Assembly (NCBI GenBank): GCA_965267535.1
Contig: OZ254082.1
Span: 3,782,001-3,846,000 of the forward strand
DNA length: 64,000 nt
Reading direction: 5' to 3'
Source: CAXBNB01 sp965267535
Lineage (GTDB): Bacteria; Bacteroidota; Bacteroidia; Cytophagales; Cyclobacteriaceae
The notes under the pieces: generated by a model
Told to the model about the DNA's origin: nothing
The model's database searches: none
What the model saw: the letters and a program-made list of their open reading frames with translations, nothing else
Shown here: positions 44,253 through 53,093 of the stretch, piece by piece
Layout: the number at the start of each line of letters is the position of its first letter
Numbering within the stretch: the first letter of the stretch is position 1
Made by a program: the position numbers and the translations under genes

Positions 44253-45083
44253 AGGCAGCTGTGTGAAATAAGACGGAGCAAACTGCATACGACTACCGTA
44301 CCAGGAAAACATTTCTCCGTCTACCAACATTATCCGAGCGTCAGGAAACAGTGCCTGATACGTTTGAATATGTTTTTCCTGATAAGGAAAAGGTTCCGAT
44401 GACAGCATTACTATTTCAGGATCGAGACCTTTAAGCGCATCTGCACTTAAGTGTGGATAACGCTCCCGGGATTGAGCCACGTTTTCGTACCCAAGATGCA
44501 AAAGCACATCGTGAATAAAGGTATTGGTAGCGGCTACCATCATTGGCTGATGCCATATAAAATACAATACTCTTGAATGAGCTATACCCCTCACTTCTTG
44601 CCAGCTTTTTGTGATCGAATCCAGCAACTTCTCTGCTTCACTTTCTCTGCCTATCAATTCTCCCACTTCTCTGATCATACCAACAGCCTCTGCTACGGTA
44701 TTTATATCACTCACCCATACAGGGTATCGCTCGGCCAGCTGGTCGATTCCTTCCTTATAATTCTCCTCTTTATTGGCAATGATTAAGTCCGGAGCTATCT
44801 CATCTATTTTTTCATACCGAAAATTCTTTGTACCACCTATTATTGTCTTTTCGCGGAGAATTCCCTCGGGATGCTCACAAAACTTAGTCACTCCACTAAG
44901 TTCGCTTCGAGCCCCCAGGGCACAAATCAATTCCGAAAACGACGGCACGAGCGACACTATTTTCCTTAACGGGTAGTTTACGGTTATTTTTCTCCCCAAA
45001 TGATCGATTACATGTTTCCTTATCAAGGGACAATTCGTTTTAGTTTTTTCGTAGTTGGTTTCAAAACTAGGGAAAAGCACCAA
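44247..45083 (-). CDS. BtuF-like helical-backbone metal receptor / cobalamin-binding protein
   Basis: A 278-aa protein of the type III substrate-binding fold: RKIVSLVPSFSELICALGA near residue 40 and two lobes joined by a long helix. Typical proteins deliver cobalamin or iron chelates to ABC permeases. There is no signal peptide or lipobox: the start is polar (MVLFPSFETNYEKTK), so export is not apparent. No permease or ATPase gene is adjacent. A cytosolic metal or cobalamin binder is possible. The last 6 nt overlap the aroA stop. An alternative start inside the first 25 residues cannot be excluded. Confidence 0.8.
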   Translation of the reverse strand: MVLFPSFETNYEKTKTNCPLIRKHVIDHLGRKITVNYPLRKIVSLVPSFSELICALGARSELSGVTKFCEHPEGILREKTIIGGTKNFRYEKIDEIAPDLIIANKEENYKEGIDQLAERYPVWVSDINTVAEAVGMIREVGELIGRESEAEKLLDSITKSWQEVRGIAHSRVLYFIWHQPMMVAATNTFIHDVLLHLGYENVAQSRERYPHLSADALKGLDPEIVMLSSEPFPYQEKHIQTYQALFPDARIMLVDGEMFSWYGSRMQFAPSYFTQLPL

Positions 45084-45126
45084 AAAAACACCCTTGATTC
45101 TATGGTAGCATGATTTATTTGCTAAA

Positions 45127-45154
45127 TTTGATTTAGTGTAACCTTATACCTTTG
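45127..45154 (+). promoter_or_regulatory. candidate Bacteroidota promoter of the GDPD gene
   Basis: TTTG (45127-45130) and TACCTTTG (45147-45154) give both boxes of a Bacteroidota sigma-A promoter with a 16-nt spacer, 34 bp before the GDPD ATG. It is the most complete promoter seen in the window. Confidence 0.5.
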
Positions 45155-45188
45155 TATTCCTATTTGGTGTGACTAAACTTTTCCGAGA

Positions 45189-46130
45189 ATGAACAGCAAA
45201 AATTTTATTTGGTATGCCTTGCCTATGATGGCTGTATTGTTGTTGATGTGGCTCTACGAACCCTGGTTTTATCAGCGCTACATTGCCAGCACCAACATCA
45301 ACAACATAAAAAAGACAGACTTTCGCATCATCGGACATAAAGGGGCATCAGGGTATGCGCCGGAAAACACACTAGCTGCTATGGAGCTTGCGCTGGATAT
45401 GGGTGTAGACATGATAGAAATAGATGTACACCTAACCAAAGATGGTGAGGTGGTGGTGTTTCACGACGAGGAAGTATCCCGCACGACCAATGGTACCGGC
45501 AAAATTCATGAAATGACTTTGGAAGAGGTAAAGCAGCTCGACGCAGGCTCTTGGTTTGGACCTGAGTTTGCCGGCGAAAAAGTACCAACACTTCGGGAAG
45601 TGATCAACCTCGTTCACGGTCGGGCCGATATACTGATCGACATCAAATCCAAAGGACATGAATTTTACGATGGTTTTGCCGAAAAGATCGTTGACATTAT
45701 AGACGAAAAAGAAGACAACAAAGAGTGGTGTATCGTGCAATCGTACGAGCAGGAATATCTGGAGCATGCCTATGCTCGTGACTCTACCATTCAAATGAAA
45801 AAAATAATGATGGGCGAGGACGAGTCCCTGCTGTTGAGTTTCTATGTGAATGCCAAGTCTTTTATGACCAATAGAAACAAGCATCACTTCTTCGAAACCA
45901 TTAACCCTCACTACAGCACCCTCTCTCAGCGAAGAGTTTTCCGCCTGCACGCACGAGGATACAGCGTTCATACCTATGTAGTAAATGACAGGGAAAACAT
46001 GATCAAAATGCTAAACATGGCTGTAGACGGCATCATCACAGACTACCCGGATCGTCTGGTAAAGCTACGGGAAGAAATTCGCCAGCTTCAAAAACAAAAA
46101 GAAGGACAGGAAGCCAAGAAATCTGCATAA
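45189..46130 (+). CDS. Glycerophosphodiester phosphodiesterase, membrane-anchored
   Basis: A 313-aa enzyme hydrolysing glycerophosphodiesters to glycerol-3-phosphate and an alcohol. An N-terminal TM (about 6-24, ALPMMAVLLLMWLYE) anchors it. The TIM-barrel GDPD domain has the catalytic HxG as GHKG rather than the usual GHRG, then YAPENTLAAM, MIEIDVHLTKDG (metal Glu and Asp), and VVFHDEEVSRTT (His). The Lys in place of Arg is a conservative difference. The C-terminus is a lysine-rich coiled helix. It is followed after 7 nt by a small membrane protein, so they are co-transcribed. Confidence 0.93.
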   Translation: MNSKNFIWYALPMMAVLLLMWLYEPWFYQRYIASTNINNIKKTDFRIIGHKGASGYAPENTLAAMELALDMGVDMIEIDVHLTKDGEVVVFHDEEVSRTTNGTGKIHEMTLEEVKQLDAGSWFGPEFAGEKVPTLREVINLVHGRADILIDIKSKGHEFYDGFAEKIVDIIDEKEDNKEWCIVQSYEQEYLEHAYARDSTIQMKKIMMGEDESLLLSFYVNAKSFMTNRNKHHFFETINPHYSTLSQRRVFRLHARGYSVHTYVVNDRENMIKMLNMAVDGIITDYPDRLVKLREEIRQLQKQKEGQEAKKSA

Positions 46131-46137
46131 CACTACA

Positions 46138-46635
46138 ATGCCTGCCTTCAAAACGAGTGAAGATTATTACAACAAGCTTCACCTCACCTTCAATGCTCTG
46201 ATAGCCGTCACACTGCTTCCGTTTGTATGGTTGTTTTTGTCCATACAAAAACATGGCACTGACGGTGCTTTGCTCTCCGGGCTACCGGCCGCAGCTCTTA
46301 CATCGGCACTCATACTTATTTATGCCGGCTGTATTTATATAGCCATCCGCAACAAAAAACAGAAGCTCCGCACCTTATCCAAAAAAGACCCACTCCGGCA
46401 AAGACTCAACCTCTACCGCAGCTTGATACTTGAAAAGTACGTGCTACTCAGCGCAGCATCTGTCCTTTGCGTCATCGGTTTGTTTCTCACCAAAACATTT
46501 GTATTTACGCTGGCCTATATCCTGTCGCTAGTACTCTTATCTATAGACCGCCCGGTGTTTCGGCAAATCCCCGACCAAATCCCAACAACTCCCGAAGAAA
46601 AAGACCTGTTTTTAAACAAATTGCCTATCCCTTAA
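46138..46635 (+). CDS. Predicted 4-TM membrane protein of unknown function
   Basis: A 165-aa protein that I do not recognise. It has four hydrophobic segments (about 18-36, 43-66, 99-117, 121-139), a short charged loop (KKQKLRTLSKKDPLRQR, about 74-92) that would face the cytoplasm, and a proline-rich polar tail. It starts 7 nt after GDPD, implying a shared transcript and perhaps a role in lipid or envelope metabolism. The ATG at 46138 immediately follows the upstream stop; no better start is seen. Confidence 0.75.
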   Translation: MPAFKTSEDYYNKLHLTFNALIAVTLLPFVWLFLSIQKHGTDGALLSGLPAAALTSALILIYAGCIYIAIRNKKQKLRTLSKKDPLRQRLNLYRSLILEKYVLLSAASVLCVIGLFLTKTFVFTLAYILSLVLLSIDRPVFRQIPDQIPTTPEEKDLFLNKLPIP

Positions 46636-46834
46636 AAAAAACCGCTGTGAACCAGACCCGAAAGGTTTTGTGAAATACACAGCCATACCGTTGAAAAATT
46701 AGTAATATGCTAAAAAGGACAATATGTGATTTTTAATAATTACAATAAATTGGAGAATAAATTGCAATCCCATCAAAAAACAACCACTCAAATCTTAATA
46801 CTTGCAATCATTTCCAACTTTCCTTTATTTTTTG

Positions 46835-46900
46835 TAATTTTGCGGTTCTTCAAATTTTAGACATGTAATCTGGGTACACCCATACAGTGCGTATGGCCAG
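46835..46900 (+). promoter_or_regulatory. gltB promoter box and leader hairpins
   Basis: TAATTTTG (46835-46842) fits the -7 box. The leader has a stem CCATAC-AGTGC-GTATGG (46880-46896) extendable by CTGG/CCAG (46870-46873, 46897-46900), and an alternative stem TGGGT/ACCCA in the same bases. The two cannot form together. The rest of 46636-46923 is AT-rich, and I see no gene or further signal in it. Confidence 0.4.
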
Positions 46901-46923
46901 GGTCACAATCATAACAGTAAAAT

Positions 46924-49900
46924 ATGCAAGGATCAGGATTATATCACCCATCATTGGAGCACGACAGTTGCGGAGTGGGGTGCGTAGTGGATTATTCCGG
47001 TAAAAAGTCTCACGAGGTAGTGGCTGACGCCCTTACCATGTTGGAAAACATGGAACACCGAGGAGCTACCGGCAGTGATCCCAACACCGGAGATGGAGCC
47101 GGTATTTTAGTACAGGTACCACATGAGTTCTTTTCTGAAAAAATGGGCTCGTTTGGCATCAAACTGCCAGCCGAAAAAGAGTATGGTGTAGGTATGATTT
47201 TCTTTCCCAAACACTACGAAACAAGGGAAGAATGCCGACAGGTACTCAATGAATGCATAGAAAAATCCGGCCTTGAGCTGATAGGCTACCGTCTGGTACC
47301 TGTAGACGAGTCTGTACCCGGACATGAATCTAAAGCTGTAGAACCCTACATAGAGCAGGTGTTTGTAAAGCCACGCAAAAAAATGGCTTCAGAGGACCTG
47401 GAAAGAAAACTCTTTGTACTGGGTAACTATGCCACACACGAAGTACAAAAAAACGTAGAAGCTGAAAACGATCAGTTTTATATCTGTAGCCTTTCGGCAA
47501 ACACTATAGTATATAAAGGCCAGCTCAAAACTGAGCAGCTGCCTATGTACTACCACGACCTGAGAGACAAGAGCTTTACATCTGCATTGGCTACTGTTCA
47601 CTCCAGGTTTTCTACCAATACATTCCCCAAATGGAGACTGGCTCAGCCATTTAGAGTGATCGCCCACAACGGTGAAATCAACACCATCAGGGGTAACGTA
47701 AATAAGATGAAATCGAAAGAGGCGCTCATGAGCTCCTCATACTATACCGACGAAGAATTGAAATGGTTGCTACCCGTGACCGACCCAAAAAACTCCGACT
47801 CGGCTAACCTCGATGCTATAGTGGAGCTGCTGTCGCTAAGCGGCCGCACACTGCCCCACACCATGATGATGCTCGTACCTGAGGCATGGCAAGACAATGA
47901 CCAAATGGACAAAGCCCGCAAGGCATTTTACAAATACCATGCTTCGATGATGGAGCCTTGGGATGGCCCTGCAGCTTTATTCTTTACTAATGGTAGCATG
48001 ATCGGTGCTACACTCGACAGAAGTGGATTGCGTCCGGTACGCTACTGCATCACCAACGACAACAGACTGGTGATGGCTTCAGAGGTAGGTGTCATTCCTA
48101 TCGACCAAAGCAAGGTTGTAGAAAAAGGCAGGCTTCAGCCCGGCAAAATGCTGATAGCTGATCTGCAGAAAAAAGAAATATACAAAGACGATGAGGCAAA
48201 AGCGCAGGTAGTAGAAGGTAAGCCCTATGCTAAATGGATAAACGAACAGCGCATTAAACTTCGTCTTATTGAGCCACCAAAGTTTGAAGTAGAAAAAGTT
48301 GATCCGGGAAAACTGCTTCGTGAGATGAAAGCCTTTGGCTACTCTCAGGAAGACGTGAAGATGACCATCGCCCCTATGGCAGAAAAAGGTCAGGAGCCCG
48401 TAGGCTCTATGGGAGCGGACTCACCAATCCCTGTACTTTCCCGACAAAGCCAGCATGTATCCAACTACTTCAAACAGTTTTTTGCTCAGGTAAGTAACCC
48501 TCCGATCGATCCGATCAGAGAGCGTATGGTTATGTCTCTGTTTACCCGTCTGGGAGAATCACTAAACATACTGGACGAAACTCCAGAGCATACCAAGCAA
48601 ATTCACATTTCTCAACCGGCACTTTCCAGAAGCGCATTTAGCAAACTCATCCACCTGGAAGACAAGGGATTTGTAGCTGCTACTATCGATGCTACTTACA
48701 ACCCGGAGCAAAGTAACCTGGAAGCTGCACTGGATCTGATCTCGAGACAAAGTGAAGACGCTATCAACAAAGGAGCTAACATCCTGATCCTGAGCAACAA
48801 AAACATAAGTGAGAAAAGGGTACCCATACCATCACTACTATCTACAGGAGCTGTACACCACTACCTGATCGATAAGCGAATCCGCACAAAAGCAGGTCTG
48901 GTAGTAGAAGGAGGCGACATCTGGGAAACACACCACTATGCTACCATCGTAGGTTATGGCGCCAGCTGTATTTACCCTTTCAGAGTGTACGACATCATCG
49001 ACCAACTGTACGATGAAAAAGCACTGGACAATTCCAAAACCCGTGACGAATACTACGAAAACTACCGTTATGGAGTGGGTAAGGGATTGCTCAAGATATT
49101 GTCTAAAATGGGTATCAGCACCCTCCAGTCTTACCAGAGTGCTCAGATATTTGAGTGTGTAGGCCTGGGACAGGATGTAATCGAAAAATGTTTTAAAGGC
49201 ACACTAAGCCGACTGGAAGGACTTACTTTCGAAGGATTAGAAAAAGAATGTCTGGCCAAACACCACGCCGCATTCCCTAGTAAGCAAACTAAAAACATAC
49301 TGGAAGTAGGCGGTTATTTCCAATGGAAAAGAAACGGCGAGGGGCACTTGCTCAACCCGGATACCATCCACCTACTCCAAAAATCAACACGACTAAACGA
49401 TTACGATTTATACAAAAAATACTCCAACAGCATATACGACCACCAGTCGAAATACTATACGCTCAGGAGTTTGTTTGAATTTAAGAAAAGAAAATCTGTA
49501 CCTCTCGATGAGGTAGAACCCGTAGAAAACATTCTCAAGCGCTTTGCTACTGGAGCTATGTCGTTTGGATCTATTTCGCACGAAGCGCACAGTACGCTGG
49601 CGATTGCCATGAACCGAATCGGCGGTAAAAGCAACAGTGGTGAAGGAGGTGAAGATGAAGCACGTTTTGTTAGAAAAGAAAACGGCGACTATGAGCGTTC
49701 AGCCATTAAGCAGGTAGCCTCGGGCAGATTTGGAGTAAACAGCTACTACCTATCCGAAGCAGAAGAAATACAGATAAAAATAGCGCAAGGTGCAAAACCA
49801 GGAGAAGGAGGTCAGCTTCCCGGTCACAAAGTAGATCACTGGATAGCACGTGTACGCTTCTCTACACCGGGTGTAGGACTTATTTCTCCTCCCCCACACC

Positions 49901-51408
49901 ACGATATTTATTCTATCGAGGATTTGAAGCAGCTGATCTATGACCTGAAAAACGCTAACCCTAATGCCCGCATCAATGTGAAGCTGGTATCAGAGGCTGG
50001 TGTGGGTACTATTGCCTCAGGTGTATCAAAAGCCAAAGCCGATGTAATCCTTGTAAGTGGATACGACGGAGGAACAGGGGCATCTCCTCTTAGCTCTATC
50101 AGACATGCCGGTCTTCCCTGGGAAATAGGCCTGTCAGAAGCACATCAGACTTTGGTGAAAAACAACCTTAGAAGCCGTGTAGTGCTACAGACAGACGGTA
50201 AAATGATGACAGGTAGAGATGTAGCTATTGCCACACTGCTGGGTGCAGAAGAGTACGGTTTTAGTACCACTGCACTGATCGTGGAAGGATGTATTATGAT
50301 GAGAAAGTGTCACCTGAACACCTGCCCGGTAGGAATAGCCACACAAAACCCTGAACTGAGAAAGTTGTTTACAGGCGATCCGGATCACGTAGTAAACTTC
50401 TTCCATTTTATCGCCAGAGAACTGCGCGAGATCATGGCTGAACTCGGGTTCAGAACGGTAAATGAAATGGTAGGACGAGCTAAAACGCTGAAAGTGAAAT
50501 CCGGACTAGAACACTGGAAGCTCCAAAGCCTCGACCTGTCTCCTATCTTGTACGAAAAAGAAGTAAACTCCAATGTAGGTATCTACCACCAGTTTGATCA
50601 GGACCATGAATTGGAAAATGTACTCGACAGAAAACTGATAGAAGACTGGAAAGCAGGCAAGTCTGAGACTCAATATCCTATTATTAACACAGACAGATCG
50701 GCTGGAGCCATGCTGTCTTACGAAATATCGCTCAAGCACAAAGCACAAGGGCTACCCACAGACTCTTTCACGGTTAACTTCACTGGATCTGCCGGACAAA
50801 GTTTTGGAGTATTCCTGACCAAAGGCGTGAAGTTTAATCTGGAAGGTGAAGCCAACGATTATGTAGGCAAGGGCCTCTCAGGTGGTAAAATCGTTATCAA
50901 GCCAGCCAAAGAAGCTACATTCGTTCCTCATGAAAACATCATCATAGGTAACGTAGCATTCTATGGAGCTACATCAGGCAAAGCCTTTATCAATGGACTG
51001 GGCGGAGAGCGATTCTGCGTAAGAAACTCCGGCGTTCAGGCCGTAGTAGAAGGTGTGGGAGATCACGGTTGCGAATACATGACAGGAGGAAAAGTAGTTA
51101 TTTTGGGTAATGTGGGCAAAAACTTTGCTGCTGGTATGAGTGGCGGTATTGCTTATGTATTCAACCCCAACGACGACTTTGCCACCAACTGCAACACCGA
51201 AATGGTAGACATAGACCAACCGGACGCAAACGATCTGGCTGATGTAAAAGCCATGGTAGAGGAACACCTGACTGAGACAAACAGTAAAATAGCTTCTTAT
51301 ATCCTCAACGACTGGGAAGAGCTAAGTAAATATTTTATTAAAGTGATGCCTCACGACCTGAAGCGAGTATTGGCAGAGCAAAAACAACAAGAAGAAAAAG
51401 TAGCATAA
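46924..51408 (+). CDS. gltB: Glutamate synthase large (alpha) subunit
   Basis: A 1494-aa subunit making glutamate from glutamine and 2-oxoglutarate. The N-terminal class II amidotransferase has its nucleophile at Cys16 (HDSCGVG) after a 15-residue propeptide. Next come the central domain, the FMN synthase domain (KPGEGGQLPGHK, then LVSGYDGGTGASPLSSI), and Cys residues of the 3Fe-4S cluster in MRKCHLNTCPVGIA. The C-terminal GXGXG beta-helix domain ends the protein (GLSGGKIVIKP). It is translated 2 nt before gltD. The full length of about 1500 aa is normal. Confidence 0.98.
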   Translation: MQGSGLYHPSLEHDSCGVGCVVDYSGKKSHEVVADALTMLENMEHRGATGSDPNTGDGAGILVQVPHEFFSEKMGSFGIKLPAEKEYGVGMIFFPKHYETREECRQVLNECIEKSGLELIGYRLVPVDESVPGHESKAVEPYIEQVFVKPRKKMASEDLERKLFVLGNYATHEVQKNVEAENDQFYICSLSANTIVYKGQLKTEQLPMYYHDLRDKSFTSALATVHSRFSTNTFPKWRLAQPFRVIAHNGEINTIRGNVNKMKSKEALMSSSYYTDEELKWLLPVTDPKNSDSANLDAIVELLSLSGRTLPHTMMMLVPEAWQDNDQMDKARKAFYKYHASMMEPWDGPAALFFTNGSMIGATLDRSGLRPVRYCITNDNRLVMASEVGVIPIDQSKVVEKGRLQPGKMLIADLQKKEIYKDDEAKAQVVEGKPYAKWINEQRIKLRLIEPPKFEVEKVDPGKLLREMKAFGYSQEDVKMTIAPMAEKGQEPVGSMGADSPIPVLSRQSQHVSNYFKQFFAQVSNPPIDPIRERMVMSLFTRLGESLNILDETPEHTKQIHISQPALSRSAFSKLIHLEDKGFVAATIDATYNPEQSNLEAALDLISRQSEDAINKGANILILSNKNISEKRVPIPSLLSTGAVHHYLIDKRIRTKAGLVVEGGDIWETHHYATIVGYGASCIYPFRVYDIIDQLYDEKALDNSKTRDEYYENYRYGVGKGLLKILSKMGISTLQSYQSAQIFECVGLGQDVIEKCFKGTLSRLEGLTFEGLEKECLAKHHAAFPSKQTKNILEVGGYFQWKRNGEGHLLNPDTIHLLQKSTRLNDYDLYKKYSNSIYDHQSKYYTLRSLFEFKKRKSVPLDEVEPVENILKRFATGAMSFGSISHEAHSTLAIAMNRIGGKSNSGEGGEDEARFVRKENGDYERSAIKQVASGRFGVNSYYLSEAEEIQIKIAQGAKPGEGGQLPGHKVDHWIARVRFSTPGVGLISPPPHHDIYSIEDLKQLIYDLKNANPNARINVKLVSEAGVGTIASGVSKAKADVILVSGYDGGTGASPLSSIRHAGLPWEIGLSEAHQTLVKNNLRSRVVLQTDGKMMTGRDVAIATLLGAEEYGFSTTALIVEGCIMMRKCHLNTCPVGIATQNPELRKLFTGDPDHVVNFFHFIARELREIMAELGFRTVNEMVGRAKTLKVKSGLEHWKLQSLDLSPILYEKEVNSNVGIYHQFDQDHELENVLDRKLIEDWKAGKSETQYPIINTDRSAGAMLSYEISLKHKAQGLPTDSFTVNFTGSAGQSFGVFLTKGVKFNLEGEANDYVGKGLSGGKIVIKPAKEATFVPHENIIIGNVAFYGATSGKAFINGLGGERFCVRNSGVQAVVEGVGDHGCEYMTGGKVVILGNVGKNFAAGMSGGIAYVFNPNDDFATNCNTEMVDIDQPDANDLADVKAMVEEHLTETNSKIASYILNDWEELSKYFIKVMPHDLKRVLAEQKQQEEKVA

Positions 51409-51410
51409 AT

Positions 51411-52868
51411 ATGGGACAGATTGATGGTTTTTTAAAATTCAACAGAGAGCTGCCCTCTTCGAGGAGTCCTCAGGAAAGAATCAATGATTCGAAAGAGATT
51501 TACCTGCCTTTTTCCGAAGAAAAAACAAAAACACAGGCTGCCAGATGTATGGACTGTGGGGTACCTTTTTGTCACAGCGGATGTCCGCTAGGCAATCAGA
51601 TTCCTGATTTCAACGACGCTGTATACCGCCAGGATTGGCAGGAGGCTTATGAGATTCTGTCCTCTACCAACAACTTTCCTGAATTTACCGGTAGAATATG
51701 CCCTGCTCCCTGTGAGGCTAGCTGCGTACTGAACATCAATAAGCCTCCGGTAGCTATAGAGCATATAGAAAAGAGCATAATCGAAAAAGCCTACGAAAAC
51801 GGCTGGGTAAAACCCAAAACTGATGCTAAGAAAACCGGTAAAAAGGTTGCCATAGTAGGCTCTGGTCCTGCCGGATTGGCTGCTGCTGAGCAATTGAGCA
51901 AAGTAGGCCATGAGGTAACAGTATTTGAGCGTGATGAAGTAATAGGTGGCCTATTGCGAATCGGTATACCGGATTTTAAACTCGACAAAGAAGTAGTGGA
52001 GCGAAGAATCGAGGTAATGAAGCAACAGGGCGTAACCTTCAAGACCAACACAAATGTAGGTGTAGACATCAAAGCCAATGAACTGGCTGAACAATTTGAC
52101 GCTACCTTGCTTTGTGGTGGATCTACTATTCCCCGCGACCTGCCCATACCCGGCAGAGAACTCAAAGGCATTCACTTTGCTATGCAGTTTTTGGGACAGG
52201 AAAACCGAAGAGTTGGTGGACGTGACATCAACGATGAGGAAATAAAAGCTACTGGCAAAAACGTATTGGTAATAGGTGGTGGTGACACTGGCTCTGACTG
52301 TGTAGGTACATCTAACCGACACAAAGCCAAATCTGTAACTCAAATAGAGCTTTTGAGCAAACCCCCTACCGACAGAACAGTAACCAACCCATGGCCCGAA
52401 TGGCCAATGGTATTGCGCACCTCTACATCTCACGACGAGGGATGTGAGCGCGACTGGGCTATACTTACCAAAGAATTTATAGGAGATGCTGACGGCAATC
52501 TTACCGGTGTAAAACTGGTAGACATTGAGTGGGCAGAGTCTGGCTTCAACGAAATAGAAGGCACTGAGCGTGTAATTCCTTGCGATCTGGTTTTGATCGC
52601 AGCAGGGTTTGTACACCCGCAAAAAGAAGGTATGCTGGAGCAACTAAATATCGAAACTGACAACAGAGGCAATGTATCGGCCACTGAGCAAAACTACCAA
52701 ACCAATGTGCCAGGCGTATTTGCCGCTGGCGATATGCGCAGAGGACAATCGCTGGTAGTATGGGCCATATCCGAAGGCAGAGAGGCTGCTCGTCAGGTTG
52801 ATAAGTACCTGATGGGTGAATCTACTCTGGAATCAAAATCAGCTTCATTTTTTGAGCTGCAGCAATAA
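51411..52868 (+). CDS. gltD: Glutamate synthase small (beta) subunit
   Basis: A 485-aa NAD(P)H-oxidising partner that passes electrons to GltB. N-terminal Cys motifs for two 4Fe-4S clusters are visible: CMDCGVPFCHSGCPLG (about 47-62) and ICPAPCEASC (about 97-106). The FAD loop is VGSGPAGLAAAEQL (about 148) and the NAD(P) loop is VIGGGDTGSDC (about 287). It ends with AAGDMRRGQSLVVWAISEGR. It forms a two-gene operon with gltB and is followed by a strong terminator. Confidence 0.98.
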   Translation: MGQIDGFLKFNRELPSSRSPQERINDSKEIYLPFSEEKTKTQAARCMDCGVPFCHSGCPLGNQIPDFNDAVYRQDWQEAYEILSSTNNFPEFTGRICPAPCEASCVLNINKPPVAIEHIEKSIIEKAYENGWVKPKTDAKKTGKKVAIVGSGPAGLAAAEQLSKVGHEVTVFERDEVIGGLLRIGIPDFKLDKEVVERRIEVMKQQGVTFKTNTNVGVDIKANELAEQFDATLLCGGSTIPRDLPIPGRELKGIHFAMQFLGQENRRVGGRDINDEEIKATGKNVLVIGGGDTGSDCVGTSNRHKAKSVTQIELLSKPPTDRTVTNPWPEWPMVLRTSTSHDEGCERDWAILTKEFIGDADGNLTGVKLVDIEWAESGFNEIEGTERVIPCDLVLIAAGFVHPQKEGMLEQLNIETDNRGNVSATEQNYQTNVPGVFAAGDMRRGQSLVVWAISEGREAARQVDKYLMGESTLESKSASFFELQQ

Positions 52869-52894
52869 GTAGATATCATACTTTTAAAATATAC

Positions 52895-52932
52895 AAACAC
52901 CCGTCAGCTTCTCTGACGGGTGTTTTTTTTTA
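52895..52932 (+). terminator. Rho-independent terminator of gltBD
   Basis: AAACACCCGTCAG (52895-52907) and CTGACGGGTGTTT (52913-52925) with loop CTTCT, then a run of T, 26 bp after the gltD stop. Confidence 0.92.
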
Positions 52933-52966
52933 CTATGGTACAATCTATATAGTATAGTGTGACTAA

Positions 52967-53005
52967 AGAAAAAGACCACCCCGAAAATATTCAGAGTGGT
53001 CTTTT
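52967..53005 (-). terminator. terminator of PUL3 after susD
   Basis: AAAAGACCAC (52970-52979) and GTGGTCTTTT (52996-53005), with a possible inner GAA/TTC pair. T-runs lie on both strands; on the minus strand CTTTTTCTTT follows. It lies 88 bp after the susD stop and closes the PUL3 transcript. The rest of 52869-53093 holds nothing else. Confidence 0.8.
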
Positions 53006-53093
53006 TTAATGCAATCTTCTTGAGGTTTTACGTGCAGGTAACATTCCAGAGACTTTCTCAGCAACACCTCATCAAAGGTTGCCTGTCACTTTT

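Noticed and set aside
51951..52643. 230-aa minus-strand ORF opposite gltD
   Set aside because: It is an antisense shadow of a highly conserved enzyme and shows no domain of its own.
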